From positions 1 to 64,000 of IMG/VR virus record IMGVR_UViG_3300042893_000600: 64,000 nt of DNA; one strand, given 5' to 3'. A program made the translations under genes and the position numbers. Below are positions 53,548 through 61,779 of this stretch, one piece after another. Within the stretch, counting starts at the first letter, position 1. The number at the start of each line of letters is the position of its first letter. A model generated the notes under the pieces. The model saw only the letters and a list, made by a program, of their open reading frames with translations, was not told where the DNA came from and made no database searches. The DNA is from a virus.

Positions 53548-54221
53548 TGTACGATATTGTATTCATAAGTTATCAAGAACCCAATGCTGACAGCAATTGG
53601 AAGTTGCTAAACCGTAGATTTCCATTTGCTAGACGTGTACACGGAGTAAAAGGTATACATCAAGCGCACATCGCCGCCGCAAAAAAGTGTTTCACTGACA
53701 TGCTGTGGGTAGTTGACGGCGACGCAGTGGTGCTTGACTCATTCAACTTTGATTATGTACCACAAGATCCTGAATATGTATTTGTTTGGCGAAGTAAAAA
53801 TCCCGTAAATGACTTAGAGTACGGCAACGGTGGAATAAAATTGTTGCCCAGGCTAATGACATTAAATATGGATACTAGCAAACCTGATATGACAACTAGT
53901 ATTAGTACTAAATTTAAACCTGTAAAAATAGTCAGTAACATAACGACATTTAACACCGATCCATTTAACACTTGGAAAAGCGCATTTAGAGAATGCTCTA
54001 AATTGTCAAGTACTGTTATCGACAGGCAAAAGCAAGACGAAACAGCAGACAGATTACATATATGGTGTACGAAAGGTATCGGTAGACCTTACGGTGATTG
54101 CGCTATTGCTGGCGCCCTAGCAGGTAAAGCATATGGTGACGCTAACAAAAATAATTTAGAAGCACTGAAGAAGATTAATGACTTTGAGTGGTTGGATAGA
54201 AAATTTAAGGAAACTTTATGA
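53547..54221 (+). CDS. Glycosyltransferase-like protein, paralogue of upstream gene
   Basis: 224 residues; D57-G-D59 in LWVVDGDAVVL, then NPVNDLEYGNGGIKLLPR. Shorter at the C-terminus than the 52630-53547 protein but with the same order of motifs, including a helical ending with DFEWLDRKF. The pair may form a heteromer or act on successive residues (inference). Starts on the last base of the previous stop. Confidence 0.6.
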   Translation: MYDIVFISYQEPNADSNWKLLNRRFPFARRVHGVKGIHQAHIAAAKKCFTDMLWVVDGDAVVLDSFNFDYVPQDPEYVFVWRSKNPVNDLEYGNGGIKLLPRLMTLNMDTSKPDMTTSISTKFKPVKIVSNITTFNTDPFNTWKSAFRECSKLSSTVIDRQKQDETADRLHIWCTKGIGRPYGDCAIAGALAGKAYGDANKNNLEALKKINDFEWLDRKFKETL

Positions 54222-55153
54222 GTGAAAAGCAAAGCAGTACTATCGAGTGGTTGTATGGACTAGAAGATTATTTTAATTTTTCTAACAACACAGAAGCTGC
54301 GGATTATATTAGAAATATTATTACTATATTTTATGCAGACAATCCAGCAGCAGCATTAAAGAAATTATGTGTTAGCGCATTTGAATCTATCGATGACACT
54401 GAACAGTTTGCTAAGGTTGTCAACTTATATTTTACGGCACTAGACAAGAATTTTTCATTGCTAGAGCTTGCAAGTAATGCTAGAATCTTATTTCCTAAAG
54501 AAAAAATATTTAATGCTATTCATATGTACAGTCGTAATAATTCTAATATAGAAACATTAAACGATGCGCTGAGCAAGAGTCAAATTAAAAGTAAAATTTG
54601 GTTAGTAGAAGAACTAGCTAAGATAAAAACTAACTACGATAATGTAGCAGTTATGGCTGGATGGTACGGACAAATAAAATCAATTTATGACAAAAGGTTA
54701 ACTTATGCTAAAATGAGAATTATTGAATTGGATAAATCTGCGTGTGAAACTAGCGATTATATTTTTAATTTAAGCAATTTAGAAAATTATAAAGTTAAGT
54801 CAGTTAATGCCGATATCAACAATCTTACACTACACAAAAATGGTTATGAGTGGGACGTTGAAAATTTTAAAGAAGGTTCTAAATATACGGAGAAATTTTT
54901 ACCTGATTTAATCATCAATACCAGTGCCGAGCACATGACCGAAGAATGGTTTCATCAAATTAGATTTAAAGAATTGGAAAGCAATCCCGTTGTGGCAATA
55001 CAAAGTAATAATATGTTTGACGGAGAAGGACATGTTAATTGTGTTCATAGTATTGACCATATGAAGAAAAAGTTTCTCATGAAGGAAATTTTGTTTGAAG
55101 GTGAGCTACAGCTTAAGGGATATAAGCGTGTTATGCTTATAGGACGTCCATGA
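54218..55153 (+). CDS. SAM-dependent methyltransferase-like protein
   Basis: 311 residues. After a helical N-terminal part, residues 143-235 look like a class I methyltransferase fold: NVAVMAGWYGQI (glycines 148 and 151 as the SAM-binding turn), IIELDKSAC (acidic end of strand 2, about 168-176), VNADINNL, and PDLIINTSAEHM before strand 4. The strand order fits, but the first glycine motif is degenerate (AGWYG in place of GxGxG). The C-terminus ends MLIGRP. It lies between glycosyltransferase-like and radical SAM genes, suggesting decoration of the same product. Confidence 0.55.
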   Translation: MSEKQSSTIEWLYGLEDYFNFSNNTEAADYIRNIITIFYADNPAAALKKLCVSAFESIDDTEQFAKVVNLYFTALDKNFSLLELASNARILFPKEKIFNAIHMYSRNNSNIETLNDALSKSQIKSKIWLVEELAKIKTNYDNVAVMAGWYGQIKSIYDKRLTYAKMRIIELDKSACETSDYIFNLSNLENYKVKSVNADINNLTLHKNGYEWDVENFKEGSKYTEKFLPDLIINTSAEHMTEEWFHQIRFKELESNPVVAIQSNNMFDGEGHVNCVHSIDHMKKKFLMKEILFEGELQLKGYKRVMLIGRP

Positions 55154-55377
55154 TAGATTTAGAAACATTCGAATTACGTAAACTACAAACAGAAGCTGCT
55201 CGCGCATTGTCTTCGATGGAAGCAACTAATGACAATATATACAAATTTAACCAAGTTGCTAGACATGACAGTCATTTATGGTATAAAGCTGTAATTAATT
55301 GGTATATAGAACAACATGGGGGCCTCCCAAGCGAGATAGGTCCAGGCTCAACAGTTAAAATGGTAACAACACAATGA
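55150..55377 (+). CDS. Small protein between methyltransferase-like and radical SAM genes
   Basis: 75 residues, ATGA overlap with both neighbours, so it is translated in strict step with the radical SAM gene. Helical N-terminus (LQTEAARALSSMEATNDNIY) and a glycine/proline-rich tail (EQHGGLPSEIGPGSTV). No cysteine. I know no family. It could be a partner or substrate-presenting protein of the enzyme (speculative). Confidence 0.55.
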   Translation: MIDLETFELRKLQTEAARALSSMEATNDNIYKFNQVARHDSHLWYKAVINWYIEQHGGLPSEIGPGSTVKMVTTQ

Positions 55378-56537
55378 TGTATAATTATGATGATATAAAA
55401 ACAGTTCACTTAGAAATTACTGATAAGTGTAATGCTGCTTGCCCTATGTGTGCAAGAAATATCAATGGTGGTGAAGATAATCCTCAGTTGCCAAATACTG
55501 AAATCACACTAGCAGATGCTGAAATAATTTTTCCAGTAGATTTTGTTAAACAACTTGATCGAATGTATATGTGCGGTAATTTTGGTGATCCTATGGCAGC
55601 ATCTGACACACTTGAAGTTTTTCAATATTTTAGGAAACATAATCCTAAAATGTCGTTGTCGTTACACACTAACGGCAGTGCTAAAACAACTGAATGGTGG
55701 AAAACTTTAGCAGCAACACTAAGTCCTAACGGGTATGTGGTATTTGGTATTGACGGATTAGCGGATACTAATCACTTGTATAGGCAAAATACTAATTTTG
55801 ACAAGATTATGCAAAATGCTCAGGCTTTCATCGATGCGGGTGGCAGAGCTCGTTGGGATTACATTGTATTTGCACATAATGAGCACCAAGTTGAAGAAGC
55901 AGAAAAATTAGCTAACAACATGAAGTTTGAAAAATTTCAAATTAAAAAGTCGGCAAGATTTGTTAGTAATGACGGCACTACTAAAGACCAGCACATTGCT
56001 CGTAATCGGAAAGGTATGTCTACTTTATTACAGCCCCCTACTAACCCTAAGTATCGAAATAGTGCATTACAAGAAATAAGTAAGATTGAGAGTAAGTCCA
56101 GAGTTGTTAAATTTAATCCTAGCAAAGTTTCAGAATTAACAATTTTAAAAAAACAAGTATTCAATACTGATCCTGAAAAGAAATCTCCTATTGAAAAATA
56201 CTGGGATACTACTGAAATTACATGTAAAGTTGCAGAAGAAAAAAGCATTTATATCAGCGCAGAAGGCATAGTACAACCTTGTTGTTGGACAGCTGGTCAA
56301 ATGTATGTGTGGTTTTTACAACCTAAGAGTACGCAAATTTGGTCTCTTATAGACGAAATTGGAAAAGACAAATTAAACGCTAAACTCACTTCGCTAAAGA
56401 GTATAGTTGACGGATTATTCTTTCAAGACTTACTACCTGAAAGTTGGAAGAAAACAAGTTGTGCTACTGGAAAACTGGCAATATGTGCTAGGACATGCGG
56501 CGGTAAGTATAACGCCTTTGCTGAACAATTTAAATAA
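55374..56537 (+). CDS. Radical SAM protein with C-terminal cysteine-rich (SPASM/twitch-like) region
   Basis: 387 residues. CNAACPMC gives the 4Fe-4S radical SAM triad C19, C23 and C26; MYMCGNFGDPMAASDTLEV (about 63-81) corresponds to the GGEP-type SAM-binding strand, with GNFGDP in place of GGEP. C-terminal cysteines (CKVAEEKSIYISAEGIVQPC, about 282-301, then C near 355-380) suggest an auxiliary Fe-S cluster, as in SPASM/twitch enzymes that modify peptides or sugars. Last gene of the host-promoter operon. Substrate unknown. It is a different subtype from the five radical SAM proteins downstream. Confidence 0.85.
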   Translation: MMYNYDDIKTVHLEITDKCNAACPMCARNINGGEDNPQLPNTEITLADAEIIFPVDFVKQLDRMYMCGNFGDPMAASDTLEVFQYFRKHNPKMSLSLHTNGSAKTTEWWKTLAATLSPNGYVVFGIDGLADTNHLYRQNTNFDKIMQNAQAFIDAGGRARWDYIVFAHNEHQVEEAEKLANNMKFEKFQIKKSARFVSNDGTTKDQHIARNRKGMSTLLQPPTNPKYRNSALQEISKIESKSRVVKFNPSKVSELTILKKQVFNTDPEKKSPIEKYWDTTEITCKVAEEKSIYISAEGIVQPCCWTAGQMYVWFLQPKSTQIWSLIDEIGKDKLNAKLTSLKSIVDGLFFQDLLPESWKKTSCATGKLAICARTCGGKYNAFAEQFK

Positions 56538-56538
56538 T

Positions 56539-57489
56539 TTAAATTATTATTTTTTTAGATATATTAGTTTCTAAGGCACAGCTACACCACGCCTGTTTAC
56601 AAACTACTGGTGTTTTCGATAATCCTTTAAAATCTTTTAAAGTTCCTAAATTCTGCCCTTGACTACAACTAGCGCCAGTTATGTCTCCAAAAAAAGAAAT
56701 ATATAAACAATCTGCTCCAATATTACAAGTCCAGTTAAAAAACTTGTTTAATCTATTGTTAAGCAAATACTGATCGTCAAGAGGTTCTTCTTGTCCATTA
56801 TCGTATTTTATAAATGTTTGTCCAAATCCCCGACCTTGACTTAGATTGAATGGAAACGCTTTATTTACAGGTGTTTCTTTTTCGAACCATGCCAGCTGTT
56901 GTTCTGTGTACTCGTAGCTAGTATCTTGTTCTAATTGATCTTTCTTAAATACTCTAGTAAATCCAGTATGTGCCATACTGTCCATGATTTTAAATTTATT
57001 GTATACTTCGACGCACTTATCCCATAACGGTGGCCACATTAATACAAATACTCCAGCATTGGTAACTTTGCCAATAGCATCCATTTTTTCAAATATATCT
57101 GTATTATCCCATTCTGGATGATAGCTCAATGTAACTTTGTACAATTTTGGAGCATATTCTTGCCACCAGGCTAAACTCCGTGTACCGTTTGTGTTAACAT
57201 GGCAGTGCCAATTATATTCGTTAAACTTGTCGCACAAGAATTCAAAGTGCGGAGAAATAGTAGGTTCTCCGCCGTTTAAAAATATATGTACTGGTCTATC
57301 TTTAACTTCTTCTTTTAGCTTAGATAAGAAATTTTCTAGTATCGCACGATCTTCTACCTTGTTGATTATAGTGTTAGTGCCTCGATGTAGTAAATCAGGA
57401 CAATAGGTACAGTGATATGTACAAATACTGTTCAAAGTCCAATTAATTACAAGTACATTATTCTTGTCATAGATTTCTATAGGTTTCAT
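56539..57489 (-). CDS. Radical SAM protein
   Basis: 316 residues. C23, C27 and C30 in ICTYHCTYC bind the radical SAM cluster; HIFLNGGEPTISPHFEFL has the GGEP motif, and CHVNTNGTRS is the following strand. About residues 243-303 hold further cysteines (WTCNIGADCLYI, GASCSQGQ, VVCKQAWCSC), a probable auxiliary cluster. It converges with the upstream radical SAM gene with a single base between stops and diverges from the next one. A GATAAATA box ends eight bases before its ATG with no Shine-Dalgarno site. Confidence 0.85.
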   Translation of the reverse strand: MKPIEIYDKNNVLVINWTLNSICTYHCTYCPDLLHRGTNTIINKVEDRAILENFLSKLKEEVKDRPVHIFLNGGEPTISPHFEFLCDKFNEYNWHCHVNTNGTRSLAWWQEYAPKLYKVTLSYHPEWDNTDIFEKMDAIGKVTNAGVFVLMWPPLWDKCVEVYNKFKIMDSMAHTGFTRVFKKDQLEQDTSYEYTEQQLAWFEKETPVNKAFPFNLSQGRGFGQTFIKYDNGQEEPLDDQYLLNNRLNKFFNWTCNIGADCLYISFFGDITGASCSQGQNLGTLKDFKGLSKTPVVCKQAWCSCALETNISKKIII

Positions 57490-57497
57490 ATTACGTC

Positions 57498-57505
57498 TAT
57501 TTATC
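57498..57505 (-). promoter_or_regulatory. Late promoter box GATAAATA, near start codon
   Basis: Minus-strand GATAAATA, eight bases from the ATG at 57489; predicts a leader of about three bases. Faces the plus-strand box at 57510-57517 in a 32-bp divergent gap. Confidence 0.55.
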
Positions 57506-57509
57506 TAGC

Positions 57510-57517
57510 CATAAATA
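57510..57517 (+). promoter_or_regulatory. Late promoter box CATAAATA, abutting start codon
   Basis: Plus-strand CATAAATA, four bases from the ATG at 57522; transcription would start at about the ATG. No ribosome site is present. Confidence 0.55.
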
Positions 57518-57521
57518 TCTC

Positions 57522-58799
57522 ATGACACCAAATACTATATTTCCAATTAAGTCTGAAACTGCCTGTTTATTAAAATGGGCCTGGAGCAGTCTTTTCGTAT
57601 ATCAAGGAACTTCTAGCTCATGCCATCGAACAATACATTCTTCGTTTGGTCCAGAGTTAATAGGCACTTTTCACAATACTCCTGAAAAAATCAAAGAACG
57701 TGAATTAATGCTTAACGGTAAATGGCCAGGTCGCGGGTGTGAATATTGCCGAGATATTGAAGCCGCCGGCGGCACAAGTGATCGTATGAGAGAATTGGAA
57801 GGGTTGTCGGATCCACTTTACCGAGGATTTATCCCGCCAGAATTAAAAGATAATCCCTTTGCTACAGTTGTCACTCCTACTATGTTAGAAGTTTACTTTA
57901 GTAATTTGTGTAATATGACATGCTTGTATTGCGGCCCAGATTTAAGTACACAATGGGTCGCTGAAAATAATATTCATGCAGGTGATCGTGGTAAACAGCA
58001 ATTTAAAATACATCAAGAACGACAAAATTTATATCCTGAGCGTTTAAAATATTTTTGGGAATGGTTATCAAACAACTATCAAAGTCTCAGGATGTTTAAC
58101 GTATTAGGTGGCGAGCCATTTTACCAAGATGAAACAGAACAATGTATTGAATTTTGGAATAACAATCCCAATCCCAAAATGCATTTTAGCATATTTTCTA
58201 ATTTAAAAGTTAAGCCTGAAAAATTTAAAAAAATATTAGATAAATTTGATTATCTTATTAAAAATAAAAAAGTAAGTTCTATAGGGATAACAGCTAGTCT
58301 TGATTGTTGGGGCGTCGAACAAGAATATGTGCGATGGGGCGTAGATTTAAATGAGTGGGAAACTAATTTCAAAACTCTTGTTTACGATTACCCTAGCATA
58401 AAGATTTGCGTTAACAGTACAATAAATTGCCTTTCTATAAAAACTATGCCCGAATTACTAACTAGAATTAATGATTGTAATTCTTATCGTAAAAGTATTA
58501 CAGGTAATGATATTATTCATAGTTTTAATATGTTAACGGAACCAAACTTCATGAATGCTAAGATTTTCCCGGCAGGGTTCTTCGATGAAGATTTTAAAAA
58601 GATTTTAACTGTTATGCCTTCAGCCACAGCAAGAGAGCAGAGTCTAAAAGAGCATATGGAAGGTATTTGGAAAGCATACAATTCTGCCAAACACGATCCT
58701 AGTCAAATTGCTTTGTTAAAAGAAGTACTCGACGAAGCAGACAAGCGTCACAAAACCAATTGGCAAACAATTTTTCCTTGGTTAACGGACATACATTAA
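57522..58799 (+). CDS. Radical SAM protein with N-terminal twitch-like domain (type C)
   Basis: 425 residues. Radical SAM triad C130, C134 and C137 in NLCNMTCLYCGP; FNVLGGEPFYQDE is the GGEP motif. Before this core lie four cysteines (C15, C34, C73, C76) in SETACLLKWAWSSL, SSSCHR and GRGCEYC, giving an N-terminal auxiliary Fe-S site, as in the N-terminal-twitch radical SAM family known from marine phages. The 61780-63036 protein has the same layout (FPIQSEQACLLKWAWSSL) and the two starts align, supporting the ATG used. Followed by the SDR-like and type D radical SAM genes in one unit. Confidence 0.85.
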   Translation: MTPNTIFPIKSETACLLKWAWSSLFVYQGTSSSCHRTIHSSFGPELIGTFHNTPEKIKERELMLNGKWPGRGCEYCRDIEAAGGTSDRMRELEGLSDPLYRGFIPPELKDNPFATVVTPTMLEVYFSNLCNMTCLYCGPDLSTQWVAENNIHAGDRGKQQFKIHQERQNLYPERLKYFWEWLSNNYQSLRMFNVLGGEPFYQDETEQCIEFWNNNPNPKMHFSIFSNLKVKPEKFKKILDKFDYLIKNKKVSSIGITASLDCWGVEQEYVRWGVDLNEWETNFKTLVYDYPSIKICVNSTINCLSIKTMPELLTRINDCNSYRKSITGNDIIHSFNMLTEPNFMNAKIFPAGFFDEDFKKILTVMPSATAREQSLKEHMEGIWKAYNSAKHDPSQIALLKEVLDEADKRHKTNWQTIFPWLTDIH

Positions 58800-58802
58800 A
58801 TA
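58795..58802 (+). promoter_or_regulatory. Possible late box ATTAAATA, abutting start codon
   Basis: ATTAAATA overlaps the previous stop codon and ends four bases before the ATG at 58807. Same four-base spacing as the boxes at 57510, 63041 and 63063. One base off NATAAATA. Confidence 0.35.
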
Positions 58803-58806
58803 CTAG

Positions 58807-59352
58807 ATGAAAATACTTATTACTGGAAATCCAAATTTTGGCTTAGCATCTGAATTGTTTAAGCTATACCCTGACGCAACATTCATATCGAGAGAAAGTG
58901 GATATGATTTAACCACCCGAGAAGGTTATCGTAAACTAGGTGAGATAGTCGCAGAATACGATATTTTTATCAATTCAAGTGCGTTATGGAAATTTAATCA
59001 AACGCTAGTACTTGATGCTGTATATAAAAAATGTGTAGAGATCAAACACAATATGCGAATCATTTGTATAGGTAGCACTACAGATAGAGTTAAGAAAGCA
59101 ACATCGTGGATTTATAACGCTGAGAAAAAAGCACTACGTGATTATTCAAATAGTTTAAGTTTAACAGGTGTGTGGGATTCAGGCCCAACAGTCTCGCTAA
59201 TCAGTTTTGGCAGTTTGTCTAATGTACAAGAAAAACACCCAGGCCGTGTTTGTTTAGAACTATCACGTGCCGCATCTTATATTAAATGGTTGATTGACCA
59301 GCCTTCGGATATATGTATTAATGAAATCAGTATTGACCCTTTACAACATTAA
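58807..59352 (+). CDS. Short SDR-like (Rossmann) protein
   Basis: 181 residues. LITGNPNFGLASEL at 4-17 is a dinucleotide-binding turn (TGxxxxxG form); FINSSALW near 54-61 corresponds to the NNAG strand; S90 in CIGSTT and Tyr103-x3-Lys107 in WIYNAEKKAL match the SDR catalytic Ser/Tyr/Lys. It is shorter than typical SDRs (about 250), lacking much of the C-terminal substrate region. Likely an NAD(P)-dependent oxidoreductase or a binding protein of that fold. Stop and start of the next gene share one base (TAATG), linking it to radical SAM type D. Confidence 0.68.
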   Translation: MKILITGNPNFGLASELFKLYPDATFISRESGYDLTTREGYRKLGEIVAEYDIFINSSALWKFNQTLVLDAVYKKCVEIKHNMRIICIGSTTDRVKKATSWIYNAEKKALRDYSNSLSLTGVWDSGPTVSLISFGSLSNVQEKHPGRVCLELSRAASYIKWLIDQPSDICINEISIDPLQH

Positions 59353-60665
59353 TGACTAAAACCTTTTGTCCTATTCCTTGGAATTTCCAAGCAGTCCGTA
59401 ATAACGGAGATATTCGTGTATGTTGTCAAGCCAACGTAACAGAAAATCAAGGTGTGGTTAGACATGCGGACGGTACTCCGTTCAACGCTGGTAAAGATGA
59501 TATGGAAATTGCTCGAAATGCCACACTGATGAAAGAAGTTCGTATGAACATGTTGACAGGCGAGTGGAGTAAAGAATGCGGCCGGTGCCAACAAGAAGAA
59601 GCAAGTGGCTTAAACAGTCGTAGACAATACGAACTAGATAACTGGAAATTTAGTATAGATGATGCTCGCAACATTACAGACGTTGATGGCACCATTAAAA
59701 ATAGACAGTTAGAATATTATGATTTACGATTTGGTAACTTATGTAACTTAGCGTGTCGTATGTGTGGTCCAACCGATAGTCATACTTGGTATGAACAATG
59801 GACAGAATATCATGGTAGTACAGATTACGCAGACACACACGGCATTGTAAAACTAATTAAAAACTCTAAAGGCAGATTAAGTACTGAGGATTATGATTGG
59901 CATAACAGTGAAACATTCTGGCAGCAAATAGAAGCTAATATTCCAAATATCAAACATGTCTATATGGCCGGCGGTGAACCAATGATGATTGAACGTCATT
60001 ATGAGTTCTTACAAAAGTGTATCGATATGGGTCAAAGTAACAAGATGATTATCGAGTACAATACTAACATGAGTAATTTGCCACAACGTGTATTGGATAT
60101 GTGGACGCAGTTTAAGCAAGTTCGTGTTGGCGCCAGTATGGATGGTATGGGCGATGTAGTAGAATATCAGCGCTGGCCTCTAAAGTGGAGCCAGGCATAT
60201 AAGAACTTACAAAAGCTAGATGAATATGCACAAAATAATTCCAATATACTTGCTTGGTTAGCGTGTACAGTAACAGCATATAACATTTGGCACATACCTC
60301 GTTTTATGAAGTGGAAATTACAAAGTAGTGGATTTAAAAAGATTAATAGTACAAAAAAACGTCCTATCATAACACATCATGTGGCACATGGTCCAAAACG
60401 TGTTAATGTACGGGTATTGCCAGCTGACATGAAACAAGAGATAGTTGAATACTATGCTCGTTGGATAGAAGAATTTAAAACAGAATATCCAGAAGATATT
60501 GCTAAGAACGCTGAAAATATTTTAAACAGCATTACCAAGTATATGTTAGATGCAGATTACAGTGATAAACTTCCTGAGTTTATTAAGTTTACAAAGTATT
60601 TAGACAGTGCCAGAGATCAGCATATTGTTGATATAGCACCAGAATTTAAACGATTATTTGATTAA
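59352..60665 (+). CDS. Radical SAM protein with N-terminal twitch-like domain (type D)
   Basis: 437 residues. Triad C131, C135 and C138 in NLCNLACRMCGP; YMAGGEPMMIERHYEFL is the GGEP strand. N-terminal cysteines C6 (FCPIPW), C24/C25 (IRVCCQAN) and C76/C79 (ECGRCQQEEASG) form an auxiliary cluster site placed before, not after, the barrel. The partial protein at 63075 has the same pattern, so they are paralogues. Coupled by TAATG to the SDR-like gene. It overlaps the convergent nitroreductase-like gene by 12 bases. Substrate unknown. Confidence 0.86.
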   Translation: MTKTFCPIPWNFQAVRNNGDIRVCCQANVTENQGVVRHADGTPFNAGKDDMEIARNATLMKEVRMNMLTGEWSKECGRCQQEEASGLNSRRQYELDNWKFSIDDARNITDVDGTIKNRQLEYYDLRFGNLCNLACRMCGPTDSHTWYEQWTEYHGSTDYADTHGIVKLIKNSKGRLSTEDYDWHNSETFWQQIEANIPNIKHVYMAGGEPMMIERHYEFLQKCIDMGQSNKMIIEYNTNMSNLPQRVLDMWTQFKQVRVGASMDGMGDVVEYQRWPLKWSQAYKNLQKLDEYAQNNSNILAWLACTVTAYNIWHIPRFMKWKLQSSGFKKINSTKKRPIITHHVAHGPKRVNVRVLPADMKQEIVEYYARWIEEFKTEYPEDIAKNAENILNSITKYMLDADYSDKLPEFIKFTKYLDSARDQHIVDIAPEFKRLFD

Positions 60666-61778
60666 GATTTCAGAAGGTCTGTCTTTAGTTCTTCGTTGTC
60701 TTATAAAATGGTTACCAGTAGCATCTACACACAAGTTACTTGGTTTGGCAGCATCTGGCGCACCTATACCTAATATAGCAACAGGGTAATTATCTTCGGT
60801 AATGCCATGCTTGCTAGATAACCAGTTAGAAATATTGCTCGGATTATAACATCCGCAAAATCCTGTCTTGTATCCTAGTAATTGTGCGGCAAGTGCTACC
60901 GCGCCTGCACTAATACCCGTATTCAAACTTTGATGTCTTGTTAGTTCTATATCGGTATCGTATTCGAGATCGAACAGTCTATTATAAGTTTCGTCTTTAT
61001 TAGCAGTCCACATAAAAACAACTGGTGCAAGTAACTGTGTGTTATAGTTGTGCTGATTTCTGGAAGTATATGCTGTACCAATCTTTAATACTGGCATCCT
61101 TGGCAATCCGTGATTAATAACATCGATTATAATATTAGTAAGCTGACCAATGTCGGTAGCTTCTGCTGTAATGTTAGGAATTAAAACTTGAGGTTCAGCA
61201 AGCTGAATAGCTGGTATTTTAACATTAACTAAGATATATTCTGTAATCAATCTTTGAATAAATCTATGTGCTTCAAGTTCGGCAATTTTCCTAACTTGTA
61301 AGTTTCCGTAGATATCAAAATACTTTGATACTATGTTACGTGTGTACTTATTAGAATCTAGTTTTAGATCTTTAATGTAAGCTTCTACAACAAATCCAAT
61401 ATCTCTGTAACATTTGTGCGCCTCGTATACAAATCCATCAAACGGCGCACTATTAGTATCTACTTTATGCTTGATCCAAGCAGCACCTTCTCTTTTAATA
61501 AATTCTTTATTTTCTTTTAGTAATCGAACAGCGTTAGGGGCTAAATTCGGCATATTATCCGGAATATAACCTTCACTATGACAAATTTCAAATAATTCTT
61601 CTTTTGCGTCTGCGTCAGTAAATGCGATACATTTAAAGAAGTTAACATTCTGCTTGGTAGGAGTTCCATTAGCTACTTGTAACAGTAAGTTTAAATTTTC
61701 TTCAGATACGCTGTCGCTAATCCAGTTTCTTTGACAAGCATTAATTGATGTTAGGGCTGATAATAGTTCGGTATTCAT
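60654..61778 (-). CDS. Nitroreductase-like flavoprotein with helical insertion
   Basis: 374 residues. The N-terminus (INACQRNWISDSVSEENLNL and VANGTPTKQNVNFFKCIAF) and C-terminus (TGISAGAVALAAQLLGYKTG, YPVAILGIG) match the FMN-binding nitroreductase fold, usually about 200 residues. Between them, about residues 105-225, is an additional helical segment containing HKCYRDIGFVVEAYIKDLKL (121-140). I recall a C-x-RD-x-G-aliphatic-aliphatic-x-A motif from cyanophage virion proteins. Starts with an AAGGA site and a late box inside the end of the upstream radical SAM gene. Acts presumably with the radical SAM enzymes as an oxidoreductase or dehydrogenating step (inference). Confidence 0.72.
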   Translation of the reverse strand: MNTELLSALTSINACQRNWISDSVSEENLNLLLQVANGTPTKQNVNFFKCIAFTDADAKEELFEICHSEGYIPDNMPNLAPNAVRLLKENKEFIKREGAAWIKHKVDTNSAPFDGFVYEAHKCYRDIGFVVEAYIKDLKLDSNKYTRNIVSKYFDIYGNLQVRKIAELEAHRFIQRLITEYILVNVKIPAIQLAEPQVLIPNITAEATDIGQLTNIIIDVINHGLPRMPVLKIGTAYTSRNQHNYNTQLLAPVVFMWTANKDETYNRLFDLEYDTDIELTRHQSLNTGISAGAVALAAQLLGYKTGFCGCYNPSNISNWLSSKHGITEDNYPVAILGIGAPDAAKPSNLCVDATGNHFIRQRRTKDRPSEILIK

Positions 61779-61779
61779 G

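Noticed and set aside
56530-56567. AATTTAAAT inverted repeat with following T-run between convergent radical SAM genes
   Set aside because: Stem is entirely A-T and would be weak; may help termination of the plus-strand operon but not strong enough to list.
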